Source: Triatoma infestans (taxonomy: Eukaryota > Arthropoda > Insecta > Hemiptera > Reduviidae). From it: 64,000 nucleotides of DNA. The notes below the pieces were generated by a model. That model did not search any database. It was not told the origin of the DNA and saw nothing but the letters and a program-made list of their open reading frames with translations. The stretch covers positions 100,340-164,339 of the forward strand of contig JAAEAF010014516.1 in the NCBI GenBank assembly GCA_011037195.1, in the 5' to 3' direction. Positions 44,383-56,355 of this stretch are shown here, in pieces; position 1 is the first letter of the stretch; each line of letters opens with the position of its first letter. Made by a program: the position numbers and the translations under genes.

Positions 44383-44932
44383 TATAAACTGGACTCTAGT
44401 TTCATTAGTAACCGCAACTAGGCGCCACTACTGCGCTGCTAAGCGCATTTCAATTCCCGTATAACATCCTCCATCATGCCCACTGCAATGTATTGGCAAA
44501 TAACTACGACTGCCACCTTCTCACCTAGAAGCTGCCTCTAGGAAGTGAACATAAGCTGACTATCTGGTGTGAGTTACAGTGAGTCACCAAAATTATTTAA
44601 ATAGAAAGATTAATCATGTATCGCCACTACATCAATCTCTATCTTGAAAGGTTCACCTCGCTAGCGCACTCTACTAGATCACCACTGTTAAAACAAGCAA
44701 GAGTTCACTCCTCAAGCGACTCGAAACATGAACACTACATCATTCTATTCATCATGCAACCGACCTACCATGATCATTCATTCTTCGCTCCGTCTGTTAG
44801 ATACGAACATAACATTTATTTAAACATTTTTTTTTTTGTAAGAAATGATTCTGAGAAATCTGTAAGTTAGACAGACATTCCTTCAAAATATGTATCCTTG
44901 ATTCTGACGCTTATTTGGAAGTGCTTGTTTTT
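44383..44932. other. Unassigned stretch
   Basis: 44490-44570 carries a fragment inverted relative to 30.93-30.98 kb (CTAGAAGCTGCCTCTAGGAA). An open frame at 44616-44870 has no recognisable motif. Confidence 0.3.
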
Positions 44933-44945
44933 TGACTATAATGTA

Positions 44946-46198
44946 ATAATAATAATAATAATAAATAATAATAAAATAAGCCTTTATTTATTTCCTGGAT
45001 TTACAACCTTAGTACAAAAATGGTAAATTATATTTTCTATTCAATGAAATAAAATAAAATGTAAATTACATTACAAATCTTTACAAATAATTAAATACAA
45101 AAAATAAAAAAAGTCAATGCTTTGTAAAAGTAAAATAAACTTGCTATATTCTTTTGTTTTTCCATTAATATTTCTTGGAATTAGGCCCATTTCTGGGCAA
45201 AGGCCTCTCACATTTTATTCCAATCTTCGCGACACTTCCTGTTGAGTTATCTGGTCCCTCCATCTGCGAAACTGTCTTCCTTTCTTCCTCTTCCGGTTCG
45301 CCCGGTACCACTCAGTACAGACTTTGGTCCACCTGTCACCTTCTAACCTAGAAATATGACCTGCCCAGTTCCACTAGAGTTTTTTAGCTGCTACTATCAG
45401 ATCCGTAAGCAGTGTCTTCTTCCTGATTTCTGTAGCTTGAATCTTATCTTTCTTCTTTACATTCAACATATTCCTTTCCATCGTTCTTTGAGTGGTACGC
45501 AGCCGTCGCTCATTCTTTTTAGTAAGCGACCAAGTCTGGGCTCCGCAGAGGAGACACGGAAGTACACATGCGTCAAACACCCGCTTTTTAATACTTACAT
45601 TTATTTAATGGAGCTTTAAAAATATGTTTGGAGACCACTATTTCTTCCAACCAATAGAGATTTTTTCTGTTTATTTCTTGCGTGATCCTGTTTTTGAATG
45701 ATATGATTTGCCCCAAATACACTGCTTCCGTTACCCACTCAATTTTTTCATCATTCAATGTAATAATACTTTCAGCACCATTGGTCATAAGTTTGGTCTT
45801 TTTAACATTGATATTCAGCCCAGCTTCAGAGGAATGTATCATTAGGTCTTGTATCATACCTGACAGTTCTTCTACAGATGTGGCAAACAAAATAACGTCC
45901 TCAGCAAACCTTAAATTATTTAATTTCCTTCCATTTACTGTTATACATCTATCTTCCCAGTTCAAATTCCTGAACACCTGTTCCAGCAGTGAGTTAAAAA
46001 TATTGGGCGACAGGGGATCCCCCCTGTCTTACCCCTCTCTCCATATTGAATCCTGCTCCAGTTCTATCCATCTTCAGTTGTAACTGCACATGGGAATATG
46101 TATACTTCAATAGTCTAATATACTTAGAACGCACTCCTTGCTTAGACAGAACATCATACATATAGTCATGGTTTACCTTGTCAAATGCTTTTTCAAAA
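44946..46198 (-). mobile_element. RTE-like LINE, 5'-truncated, 13 bp TSD
   Basis: Flanked by TGACTATAATGTA at 44933-44945 and 46199-46211. On the minus strand the element ends in a (TTA)n tract (plus AATAATAATAATAATAA at 44946 on) rather than poly(A), as RTE-type elements do. RT piece 45588-45977: LNNLRFAEDVILFATSVEEL, GLNINVKKTKLMTN and AVYLGQIISFKNRI. The catalytic F-A-D-D box reads FAED. Frame 45374-45580: LPCLLCGAQTWSLTKKNERR and LRTTQRTMERNMLNV. The WAGH...RW ending follows in another frame, at 45200-45370. At least two frameshifts. The endonuclease is absent. Confidence 0.85.
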
Positions 46199-46290
46199 TG
46201 ACTATAATGTACACAGTTTCATATTCTTAAGAAATAATTGCAATTGCATTTAGAGAAATTCGTGTGTGTGTGAATGTTTCACATGAGATT

Positions 46291-46950
46291 TTTAATTTAA
46301 AAAGTGATCTACTTGTTGATTATTAGTATTAAAACTAATTAATTTAAAAAGTGATCTACTTGTTGATTATTAGTATTAAAACTAATTAATTTAAAAAGTG
46401 ATCTACTTGTTGATTATTAGTATTAAAACTAATTAATTTAAAAAGTGATCTACTTGTTGATTATTAGTATTAAAACTAATTAATTTAAAAAGTGATCTAC
46501 TTGTTGATTATTAGTATTAAAACTAATTAATTTAAAAAGTGATCTACAAAGTTGATTATTAGTATTAAAACTAATTAATTTAAAAAGTGATCTACTTGTT
46601 GATTATTAGTATTAAAACTAATTAATTTAAAAAGTGATCTACTTGCTGATTATTAGTATTAAAACTAATTAATTTAAAAAGTGATCTACAAGTTGATTAT
46701 TAGTATTAAAACTAATTAATTTAAAAAGTGATCTACTTGTTGATTATTAGTATTAAAACTAATTAATTTAAAAAGTGATCTACTTGTTGATTATTAGTAT
46801 TAAAACTAATTAATTTAAAAAGTGATCTACTTGTTGATTATTAGTATTAAAACTAATTAATTTAAAAAGTGATCTACTTGTTGATTATTAGTATTAAAAC
46901 TAATTAATTTAAAAAGTGATCTACTTGTTGATTATTAGTATTAAAACTAA
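46291..46950. repeat. 47 bp tandem satellite, 14 units
   Basis: The unit begins TTTAAAAAGTGATCTACTTG and continues TTGATTATTAGTATTAAAAC, TAATTAA. GATCTAC recurs every 47 bases from about 46306 to 46917, 14 times. Variants are confined to one spot (ACTTG, ACAAAG, ACAAG, CTTGCTG). Each unit holds the inverted repeat ATTAGT-attaaa-ACTAAT. The copies are nearly identical, which implies recent expansion or homogenisation. A family B 5' end remnant (GTGTGAATGTTTCACATGAG) lies immediately upstream. Confidence 0.95.
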
Positions 46951-48384
46951 AAGTTACGATTTGGGATATTAAGTTTCTAAATTTTATTTTGACACAGTAC
47001 CCAATATTTGCTCCAAAAATATATTATAACCTCCAACAGATTTTTATGATTATAACTTGTTTTAGAATAACCAAGTATTTTTATAAAAAGAAAATTTGGC
47101 AACAACTAGTTTCTGCTCAATAATACCGTGCTAAAGATAAATTTCCGGTGTGTCATTCTGTAGGCATGTTACTTTGTAAATATGACGTCACTTTTAATTA
47201 GGTGTATAAAATATTTTTCAATTTATATTGCGCTTTAATTTGAGTTTTAAAAAAAGGAAAAAACTACAAAACAAAATTTGCTTTCAAGACCAGATTTATT
47301 AGTAAAATCTTTGCTTATAAAGCTAGTATCATCAACTCTTATTTTAATATTGATTTGTTTCAAAATTTTAGCGATATGAATAGTGTAAGTTTATTAAAAT
47401 AAATTTACTGAAATTCTTCATAAAATGTAAACTCTTTCATTAGAATATTCTATAACTGAGTTAGGTAAAAACCCGTTTGAAATAATACTATGAAATGACT
47501 TTATTATAACGTAATACTTCACTTATTAACTTGCCCCAGACCATTTTGATTCTGTATTTTCTTAAACCATGAATAATAAACAAAACTAATGTCAAATGCC
47601 ACTTTCAAATTTTGATTCTTTATGCTAATATAATTTCCCTCTTCCCTTTGGCGAAGCTATGATGGAATAGGATTTGGAAATATATCTTCTCGAAGTGTTA
47701 GCACACATATATTAAGTCAGACTTGAAAATAATTTATTTAACAATAAAATCATAACATGTTCAATGATTTTTCAATATCTGCCTTCTTCTTAGAGAAGTC
47801 TTAGCGTAAAAAATTGCAATTAGAAAAATTTTTCCCCATATTTATTTTATACAATATTTCCAAAAACAAAATTTAATTCTTCAAACATTATTTTAGATCC
47901 ACTTCCTGTTGTCGTATTGCTCAACCTCAACAAAAGATTAACAAGAAAACGCACACAGTTATAGATAGAAACTTAACTAACGATGGAGACTAAATTATTT
48001 CTGGACAGCAGAATTGACCGCAGACACTGTACAAAAAAGAACATTCATATAAACAGCCATGTTGATATATATATGAGCGAATGAAACTGTGTGGTTCAAT
48101 GAAAAATTACCAATATATGGCTTTCTCAATCCTTACAATCTAAAATCCTTTCTAAAGCCAACAATAGAATTAATATTGACCTACACAAATCTCTTATAAT
48201 AAATTCAACTGATCCTTATCACCATTATCCCTTTGGCAGCCGTTGTCTCGTCTTCTCCACAACTGCTACCATGATCAAGAGATCTGCTTGCAGAAGTGAT
48301 TGAAAATTGAAAATATAATTATTAAGAACAGTTTGTCAATGGGAAAATGACATATTCCAGGAGTTTCATAATATCAAATATTAT
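46951..48384. other. AT-rich stretch, nothing secure
   Basis: At 48117-48290 a frame (LSQSLQSKILSKANNRINI, SLIINSTDPYHHYPFG) might be a decayed LINE piece, but no constant motif supports it. Confidence 0.3.
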
Positions 48385-48745
48385 TTAGATTATTTAAAAA
48401 ATTGTCTAATAAACTGAAATAGCACTTAAGAGGGAACCATAACCTCACCCTTCCCCCAAAAGTATCCTTAAATGAATTTTCCCGGAGAAAGGTTTTTAAA
48501 TAAATGGTGTAGCGCTTCGCATGTGTAGTTGATATAAGTTTAAAGAAAATCTTTGGAGCCATTTTCGAGAAAATCACAAAAAACTGAAAAACCATTCAGT
48601 AAAGTGGCACTTCCTTTTACTAGAACAGTTTTTTCAGTTTTCGACGAATTTCATTAAATTTGGTATACAAACTAAAAAATTTGTCAATTATAATTTTGAG
48701 AACTTGTGCAAGAGAAAGCTGTGTGATTGTTTCACATCAGATTTT
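48385..48745. mobile_element. Family B chimera: plus-strand core joined to minus-strand 5' end
   Basis: 48385-48617 reads in plus orientation (ATCCTTAAATGAATTTTCCC, AAATCTTTGGAGCCATTTTC, CAGTAAAGTGGCACTTCC). 48626-48745 reads in minus orientation (AGTTTTCGACGAATTTCATT, TGTCAATTATAATTTTGAGA, AGAGAAAGCTGTGTGATTGT and TTCACATCAGA). The two halves meet head-on within one module, giving an inverted junction. Confidence 0.65.
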
Positions 48746-51700
48746 TTTTTTTTAATCAAATGGTCAATTTTATGAGTTTTAATTTTAATAAGGAAGAAAT
48801 TAATATTAGTAATACTTAAAATGAGAAAATGTGTTTTTTTATTATTTAAAATTGTATCTAAATATTCTAGTATAGTAGTATGTTATACTAGAGAGAAACA
48901 TTTAAATTACTTGGTAAGTTTTATAATGGAAGCTCTTTAACACGTCGTAAATAATAAGAAAGATACTTGAACGTTACTGTGTAGTGGTGGTAAGAGTGAA
49001 AGATACTTCCTTGGCTGTTAGTACCTGCAGCATTATGATAGTAGTAGAGAATACCCTTGTCCTGTCATCATTAGCCTAGGCCTTTTGACGATCTCTTTTA
49101 GAAGGGTAAGAGTGTAGTGGTGTGAGTGTTTCTCTGAGTCACTACTTTCTAACTAAGCCACCTTCTCAACAACCTTACTCTCAATAAGTGTTCTTTCTTC
49201 CTTAACCAACTTTTAAAACTCACCAACCAAAAACTTTACCAGTATTCCACACGAAACCTTAGAACTAAAGTTAAAATTAGTTTTGAAATTTGTTCAAATC
49301 TTAACATGTAACTTTATAATTTAATTTAAATGTAATGCATGTGCCAAGATGGGTTACACTTACTTTCCATTATAATTCTTCAAAAAATTATAAAATGCCT
49401 TTAATAATAAAATTATGTTAACTATTGATTTATAAAGTTGTATTCTGGATCTGTAAAATGCCAAATATAAATTATAAAAGTTAAATTAAAGTTAATTTAA
49501 TTTTCAAAATAAAATCCATTTTTTTTTTTTTTTTTGAGGAATTACAGAACTAAATATTTTCCTTATAGATAGGTATAGTTTAAAAGTTAATTTAATAATT
49601 TTTTACTTTCTCTTGCTATTGTTAGAGGAAGTATTATACTTTAAATGACTTTTCAAAGGAAATTATTATGTAGAAATGGAATATTTGGAATGAAATAAAA
49701 AAAATATCGTACAAGTTCAAATTGTAGGAATTACCTTATAGAAGGGCTGGTCAAACGAAATCCTCTGCCAGCAATAAACTATTTAATTAAAAGTTGTAGA
49801 ATTTTAGTAAAATAAATTTAAGAATTACAACTTTTTGGCGTATTTATTCTTAATGCTGAAGAGGAAGTAAAAAAAAAAAAAAAAGAATGGCAGATAACAG
49901 GTTACATTGAACAGAGTATAAATAAAGAAAACTTCAATAGATTTTAAATAATTAAGCTGATAAAATCGTGAAATAGCTTATTATAGTCATTATAAACTAA
50001 ATGACGTGCTTTAAGAGAAATCAACATTGCTGAAATGTCAGCCATCTTATTGAGCCAATTAATAAACTAAACAGTGTTGACACACTTCCACATAATATGT
50101 TGTATGATTTTTTTTCTTCCCCCACAAATTTCCCTTTATTACAAATACCTGGGTTAAAAAATAAGAGGGGCCAAAAAAAAAAAATCTTTAAAAATGTTGA
50201 CTTGCTAACAAAAGATCTTCTAATAAAGGATATAATTTTGAGACATGACTTTGCATTTTCTACTCATTTTGTATGTTCATACTTAAGCAAAAAAAAAATA
50301 TTATAAATTCAAATCGTGTACATTGGCTGGCAGATTTCATTAAAAAACAAAAAAAAATGTAACTATTATCTAAAAATATACATGGTTTCCATTATCTAAA
50401 ATATCTAAGTATGGTTTTGCCAGATTTATAGTGATTCGGCCATTTTTTTTTCCAATCCTCAACCTTAGAAGTGAAAATAAAACGCACGTCACACCTGCAA
50501 TTAAACATTGGTTTAACCTCTTCTTCAGGGATCTTAGTATCATTTCAGAAATCCCATCCTAACAACAAGAACAATTCTTGCAAAGACACCTTCAACGCTC
50601 ACATAAAACACATTTTGGCCTCCCAAAAGCAGTTAATGTGGCGGCAACTCATTGGGTCAGTGAATTTACATTCTCTAAAACATTCTCACCATTAAATGCA
50701 ATTTTTAGACAAAAAACAGTCAATTAGGAAGCCAATAGATCATCTAAGTTGAATATGGCTTTGTATCCACAGCTTTTACAGAACTTTTTCTTTTTTTTTT
50801 ACCAATTCTTATTAAAAAAATATTAATAAGGTATTAATCAGGATGTCATTTATGGAATATGTTCTTTATAAATACTAGTAACTTTGTTGTAATTAGCATC
50901 TGCCTTTTCTCATTTGCAGTTCAGGAGTTTTTCAATTTGGACATTTTACAAGCAATTTATACATTTTGTGTCGGTTCAAACAAAACGATAATAAAATAAA
51001 ACGTTCATACTTTTACCCGGAAAGACACTACAAATGGTAAACGAAATGGCTAAACATAAGTTAATGCTATAAGTTCCAATACATCTCAATCGAGCAGAAC
51101 CATCACAATGAACTGGATTTCATTGAAGTAAGAAGCATCAAAACAAAAGGAAATTTGATTTTATAAATAAATTAAATTAGCTCCGATGGAATTCTATCAA
51201 ACTTGGTATTGTTTTCGTGACTGGTAACTTCATAAAATAATACTAATATTATGCATTGAATAATTTAATAAAAAACGGAGTATGGGAGTCAATCTTGGCT
51301 ATAGAGGAAAATTATATGTTTTAATCGTTCAAAATAATCTTAACTCGATTTTACTATATGCTTTTTGGTAAAGAAGACTTTACGAAAAATAGGACGAGAA
51401 AATATTATCAACTTATCTTGATGGGCGATATGCTTGAAGTCATCAAGAAAGTATTAAAGGAATTCATTATATCTGTTTGATTTCATTACATCTGAGAGAG
51501 TTGTATAGATCGATTACAACTTTTAGTATTGCACACATACACATACACACTTGTAAAATATACTTAAGAAAATAAAGAAATGCAACTTCAAAACAATTAT
51601 GTATTCGTTTGCGAGCATTAACAAGCCCTCTTTTCAGTTAAAATTTAAATATTTAAAATAAATTGAGATTAAAGTTTTTATATATGTTAAGCGTACTGAA

Positions 51701-52068
51701 TAATTCAACTTATTGAAAAATTAATTATATATTCTAAACATTAAAAGAAATAATCGTCCGAAACAAATAGCGACCACAAAAAATATTTTTCCAATGTCTT
51801 CCAGCACCACGGGTCCAATAACCCATTCTAAGATATACGGATCCAACAATTCATTCTAGGATATGAACATATTAAATCAGTTTGCCAGTTAACTAAGAGT
51901 ATTTTATACGATGATGGAAAACGAGTCTCTGATATAATCAAACGATAATTTTTAGATTTACTGCAAAGAAGGCCCAATATAGCTTTAGTACACTAAGAAA
52001 TATACATCCATCGTCAATTAATCAGCCATCTTATCCAATCTTAATGATAACAGTGAAGAAAAGGGAAG
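48746..52068. other. Long AT-rich stretch, almost featureless
   Basis: 49608-49640 (TTTACTTTCTCTTGCTATTG, TTAGAGGAAGTATTATAC) is a decayed family B terminal hairpin. Homopolymer runs occur at 49520 and 49866. The frames at 50097-50306 and 50471-50695 carry no family signature. No gene is called. Confidence 0.35.
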
Positions 52069-52230
52069 GTAAGGCCAGTGGTAGAGCACTAGATTTGGAG
52101 CGCAGTTTTCCCAGGTTTGAATCCACAGATTTTCTCGCCCTAGAATCCTCTTACAGCTTACTGTTCGGTGATGAGCAATGAACTGCCCGGAGGCAGACAA
52201 TGCTGGTTGACACCCATAAAAAAATAAATA
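52069..52230 (+). mobile_element. tRNA-derived SINE, divergent family C copy
   Basis: AGGCCAGTGGTAGAGCACTA (A-box), CCAGGTTTGAATCC (B-box), then GCCCTAGAATCCTCTTACAG, CTTACTGTTCGGTGATGAGC and TTGACACCC with an A-rich tail (AAAAAAATAAATAAATAAAA). The head differs from the other family C copies in the anticodon-arm region, suggesting a different founder tRNA or heavy decay. Confidence 0.65.
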
Positions 52231-52799
52231 AATAAAAATATAGTGAAGAAAAATTAAACTACATAAAGGATTAACGAGATGTGTCTAAGAAAGTGAAGGA
52301 TGATTAAAAATTATTCCCGTAATAAGAAGAGTTTCCTCTTTTAATATGAACTTAAATGAACTGCTAAAGGAAAGCTGCTTCTATCGAAAATAAATCTAGA
52401 GATTTTAATTAACCCAATGAAACCTTAATTAAACTGTGAATAAAAAAAGAAAAGTTAATATTCACATAACAAATTTATTAGTATGTATATAATTATATAT
52501 AATGTTGATATTTTATATGTAAGTTTAATAATTATGTAAATAATGTTGAATAATTTAATTTAAATCGGAAATAAGTAATTAAGTGTCCATTTATTGTCCA
52601 TAAAAATCAATGCTAATATTGAACAAAGGTGAAAAACAAGGAAACATGATTGCACCCGCTACTCACTATTTCAGTAGTCCGCAACAGAAAATTCACATTG
52701 CAATCAGCCTGGAGGAGATAGACAAATTTGAAAATGATTTCCCGGATCTATTGTCATAATCAATCAAGTATGATTATATTCTCTTTGAGACTTTGTAAT
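52231..52799. other. AT-rich stretch, nothing recognised
   Basis: No repeat or coding feature noted between the SINE and the LINE-derived block. Confidence 0.3.
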
Positions 52800-53060
52800 T
52801 CATATAAGGCGTGCGAGTGATTAGCCCACAATGGTGAAGGCTGCCTCCTCAGAGCTTCCAGATTTGCTCTTTAAGAGAAGACCAAGGGGACGGTAGCCCT
52901 AGGTTTTGTACTGGTCGCGCCTTCTTGGTTTATATAGGGTGTTGAAGTGTGCATCTGGCCCATATGATGTGGATGTGTGTACTCCCTTTTAGTTGCCTCT
53001 TATGACAAGCAGGGAACAGTGTGGAATGTTTTCTAGATCTCTAACAACAAGGGGGCAAAT
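52800..53060 (+). mobile_element. LINE 3'-end-like fragment
   Basis: TAGTTGCCTCTTATGACAAG and CAGGGAACAGTGTGG, followed by CAACAAGGGGGC, match a block commonly seen at 3' ends of insect non-LTR elements (GTCGCCTCTTACGACAAGCA). Upstream GGGGACGGTAGCCCTAGG and CTCCTCAGAGCTTCCAG fit such a UTR. It directly precedes RT sequence on the same strand, so one element's end abuts another. Confidence 0.5.
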
Positions 53061-53069
53061 AAAACAAAT

Positions 53070-54125
53070 AATAGGCTGAGGCAAGGTGATACTCTTGCCT
53101 GCCTTCTTTTTAACCTGACCCTAGAGAAAGTAATCAGGGATTCTGATATTCAGATTTCTGTCGTCATTTATATTTTAACTAATCCAATTGTTGGCTTATG
53201 CCGGTGTGGATATTGTAGCTCGTACGCTTCCTGCACTGAAGAATGTCTTCTTTTCTCTGTAACAGCATCATCATCAGTGGGTCACACTGTAAATGAAGAT
53301 TTACGTTGGAAGAGGTTTACCAGCCCTCAGGAAGAGAATTTACAAATCGATCCTGTATTTCAGAGAATAACTTAATTTAATTACCTTAGTAATAGCATTT
53401 AATTACCTTAGCAATAGTGGTTAGCGTACTGAACTCCCACGCGGAGGACCCGGGTTCGAGTCCAGGTGTACTACTCTTAGATTTTTTTCATCCTAGGAGC
53501 TTATACACTCACTGTCCGATGATGAACAGTGTTGTCTGTAACGAGAGAACACTGTCCGGAGGTCGACAGTGCACTAAGAAGGCTCTGGGCGCCAATGACC
53601 ATCAATGTTGACGCACCTTAAATTTAAAAAAAAAAAAAAAGGATTGCAGGAGATCAATAAAAGAATTACGGCTGCAAATTGATGCTACTTCGGTATCTTT
53701 TTGTATTATTAAAATATATGAAGAGCATGGTGCCGAGGAAGACAAAAATTAGGTTCTAAAAACGCTCATTCTTTCCAAACCTTGACCATCCTCGAGGCAG
53801 TTGAAAAAAACCTCCCTGTCTACAAAAGGAAAATTTTCCAAAAAAAATTTGGTCTATTGAAGAAGGTAATTTATGGAGAACAGGCATTGGTACGAATTGT
53901 AAGGAGAAACAGATTATTGAAGAAGATTAGATTAAACACACTAAGCTGTGCGGGCCACATAGTTAGAATGGAGAAAGATGAGGTGCCAGGAAAGACTGAT
54001 GGTGTTGCTAACGATGCGAGAAATCTCTTGGGTACTTGCAATTGGAGAACAGTTGCAATAAGTAGCGGCAGCTGAAAAACAGTGGTTGAGGAAGGCAGGA
54101 CACGCTATATGTTGTAGCGTCATGA
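53070..54125 (+). pseudogene. RTE/CR1-like LINE remnant interrupted by a SINE
   Basis: 53070-53160 reads NRLRQGDTLACLLFNLTLEK and VIRDSDIQIS, RT motif GLRQGDPLSPLLFNLALE. After an insertion, 53640 on reads LQEINKRITAA, ... KRKIFQKKFGLLK, RIVRRNRLLKKIRLNTLSCA, GHIVRMEKDEVPGK and ANDARNLLGTCNWRTVA, the usual C-terminus (RLRWAGHVVRM ... DARxxxGxxNWR..A). The catalytic FADD region lies where the SINE and its flank now sit. Frameshifts and stops throughout. Confidence 0.7.
53406..53640 (+). mobile_element. Family C SINE inside the LINE remnant
   Basis: AATAGTGGTTAGCGTACTGA (A-box region, 5' end lost), CTCCCACGCGGAGGACCC, GGGTTCGAGTCC (B-box), GTCCGATGATGAACAGTGTT, AGAACACTGTCCGGAGGTCG, AGAAGGCTCTGGGCGCCAAT, TTGACGCACC and an A-tail at 53622-53640. 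TTTAATTACCTTAG is repeated at about 53377 and 53398, just upstream. A matching 3' TSD was not found. Confidence 0.75.
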
Positions 54126-54455
54126 AGATAGATAGATAGCAAATGATTACATGCTGATGATTTGATGGGTATAGGGATATGGGTCGTTAAAAAGTTAAAT
54201 TCTCTGCGCTATCTTGTGACTCCTATTTTTATTAATACATAAAATGCAGCCGCCTGTAAAGTGTACAAAGTCATTACTTATGGTTACGCTAAATCCAAGT
54301 AGTTGCACAGATGCACGTGCACAGTAGGATTGTGTGCGTTGGAGAATGTCATAATGTAATGTTGTAGTACTTTTAGAAGCACATTAATTAGCAAGTGTAA
54401 TAAAAATTGTCCTTAATAATAATAATTTTCTCGTTCTAATAAATTCTATTTTTGA
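54126..54455. other. Short unassigned stretch
   Basis: Contains GTGCACGTGCACAGTAGG and ordinary AT-rich DNA. No gene seen. Confidence 0.3.
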
Positions 54456-54570
54456 GAAGGGATTAGTAGGTCTGTCATGCGGAGGAGTCTAGGAGTGGTG
54501 CCTTTAGATTTTTCTCTTCCTAGAAGCCACCCTATATGTCTGTAACGGGAGAACAATGCCCTCAAAAAAA
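54456..54570 (+). mobile_element. Family C SINE, internally deleted copy
   Basis: GAGAAGGGATTAGTAGGTCT, then CATGCGGAGGAGTCTAGG, GATTTTTCTCTTCCTAGAAG, GTCTGTAACGGGAGAACAAT and an A/T-rich end. The B-box and much of the body are missing. Confidence 0.6.
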
Positions 54571-55724
54571 ATTTTTTTTTTTCCTCAACAAGATTTTATT
54601 AATAACATTTAAAAGGCACTTTAGTATAATATAATATATTCAAAAACCTAGAGTAAGACATAGAAATTAAGGCAAATTATTAACTATGAAAGTTTGCATA
54701 ATGTTATCTAAATTTTATACCCAATTAGTACCTTGTTTTATTTCTTTCATTTTTTTTTTTTTTTTATTATTATTACACTTCACTTTCTCCTGATGTGTTG
54801 CACGAAACTATGTTGGTAGATGAAAGTGGTTTTGAGAATAAAATCAGTTGATCACGCATAGTTGGGGGTGAGAAAGGTAATTTTTTTCTCTCTAAATTAA
54901 GAAGAAGGAGTGAGGTTATTATTAACCTATATATTTCTTAAGTACTGAACTAACAAGAGCTCCTCTACTTCAAGTATCCAACTGGGAAATATAAAAATAA
55001 ATTTTTAGCTACATATTATTATATTCTTTTAAAAGTCACGAAACCTAGGGTTCTTCATTACCCAGGTAACCAGGCCGAACAAAAAAAATAAAAAACTAGT
55101 CCAGGTGTTTGATGCACCTTCAGTTATCATAAAAACAGAAAATTATAATCTGTCTCTCTCTGAAATAGTTAGCATATTTTACACTTTGTTAGAATTTTAT
55201 TGAATAACAAGTAAAGAATAGTAAACAAGATAATTAATAAAAGACCATCTGCCAACCAAAAGGAAATATTTTAGTTATTTCTAGTCTGGCTTTTGAAACT
55301 TAGAAAATTAAAAAAAAAAAAAATCCTTCAAGATAAAAAATAGTAATCAAAAAAAAACTTCATTTTTAGAGATACTTAATTGAAGTTGTGGAAATCCAAA
55401 TATCTGTTATTTAATCCTAATAAGATTATGTATGTTGCGGGATTAATCAGTAATAAGAAATGTTGAAATATTACTTCGAAGTTGGTTTCAGAAATATTGT
55501 GTGTCTGTGAATCACTGAGATTTTTGTGAGCAAAATATTTCAAAACTGAAAATTGCAAGCGGCTCAAACTTCATAATCCCTTTTAGGTAACAGCACCGCA
55601 TCAGACAGGAAGATTTTGGACAAAATCCACCGACCAGGAGTGCAACTTTATTAAATTTATGTTTTCAGTTTTTTTTTTTTTTTAATATTTTCTCAAACAC
55701 AAATGATTGTAACTTTTTTTGCAA
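54571..55724. other. AT-rich stretch with possible family B trace
   Basis: 55540-55600 (CAAACTTCATAATCCCTTTTAG, GTAACAGCACCGCATCAGAC) loosely follows the minus-strand family B order. Otherwise nothing recognised. Confidence 0.3.
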
Positions 55725-55890
55725 AACATCTGGTGTGAAAGACTCACACGACTTTCTCTATCTTGTGTTCTCCTGTTACAGACAACACTGTCCATCACCG
55801 GACAGTGAGCTGTAGAGGCTCCGGGCTCGAATCCGGGACCTCCGCGTGGGAGTCCAGGGCGCAAACCAATGAGTTAATCCCTTCCCGTTA
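55725..55890 (-). mobile_element. Family C SINE inserted at a family B 5' end
   Basis: CATCTGGTGTGAAAGACTCA, CACGACTTTCTCTATCTTG (55728-55768) is a family B 5' end on the plus strand. It breaks at 55768-55778 into minus-strand SINE sequence: GTTACAGACAACACTGTCCA, CCGGACAGTGAGCTGTAGAG, GGCTCGAATCCGGGACCTCC (B-box) and TGAGTTAATCCCTTCCC (A-box end). The SINE body is shortened. Confidence 0.65.
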
Positions 55891-56075
55891 GTAAAATTAT
55901 ATATAAAATGACGGAAAATAAGCATTGGCCTAACTAGGAGATGCAAGACACCGCATTATGGTAGGGCTCCGCACCAGTTGATACAAATAAGTTTTTAAAA
56001 AACTATATAATTGTAAATTAATTACTAATTCATTTTTGTTTTTGTTAATTACAAATTATATTTTTATTTTACCTT

Positions 56076-56345
56076 CTTTTTTTTTTATTGTCTGTGGAGA
56101 GGGACTCTATGCTATCCAAAACCCTTCTGGGCCCATATAGCTACCCCAAAGGTCGGAGCCTTCTCAGTGCACTGCCGGCCTGCGGATAGTGCTCTCTCGT
56201 TACACACAACATTGTCCATCACCGGACAATGAACTGTAAGAGGCTCCTAGGAAGAAAAAAAATCTAAGGGCAGCAGCTGGACTTGAACCCGGGACCACCG
56301 CTTTGCTAGTCCAGCGCGCTACCACTGAGCTATTCCCTTCCCTTG
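56076..56345 (-). mobile_element. Family C SINE with 10 bp TSD
   Basis: Minus strand: AAGGGAAGGGAATAGCTCAG (A-box), TGGTAGCGCGCTGGACTAGC, CCCGGGTTCAAGTCC (B-box), then the body through CTCCTAGGAAGAAAAAAAAT's complement and TGCACTGAGAAGGCTCCGAC, with an A-tail (T-run near 56078). ATTTTACCTT flanks it at 56066-56075 and 56346-56355. Its outer 3' part (GGAGAGGGACTCTATGCTAT on the plus strand) differs from other copies, so the 3' ends vary within the family. Confidence 0.8.
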
Positions 56346-56355
56346 ATTTTACCTT

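Noticed and set aside
46291..46950. CRISPR-like regular array
   Set aside because: Units are directly abutting with no unique spacers, and the DNA is eukaryotic. It is a tandem satellite.
48117..48300. LINE C-terminus (LQSKILSKANNRINI)
   Set aside because: The start resembles the Jockey LQxKIL motif, but nothing that should follow is present.
53406..53480. Functional tRNA gene (good A- and B-box)
   Set aside because: The tRNA-like head continues into a SINE body with an A-tail, the acceptor stem does not close, and the same head recurs in about ten SINE copies.
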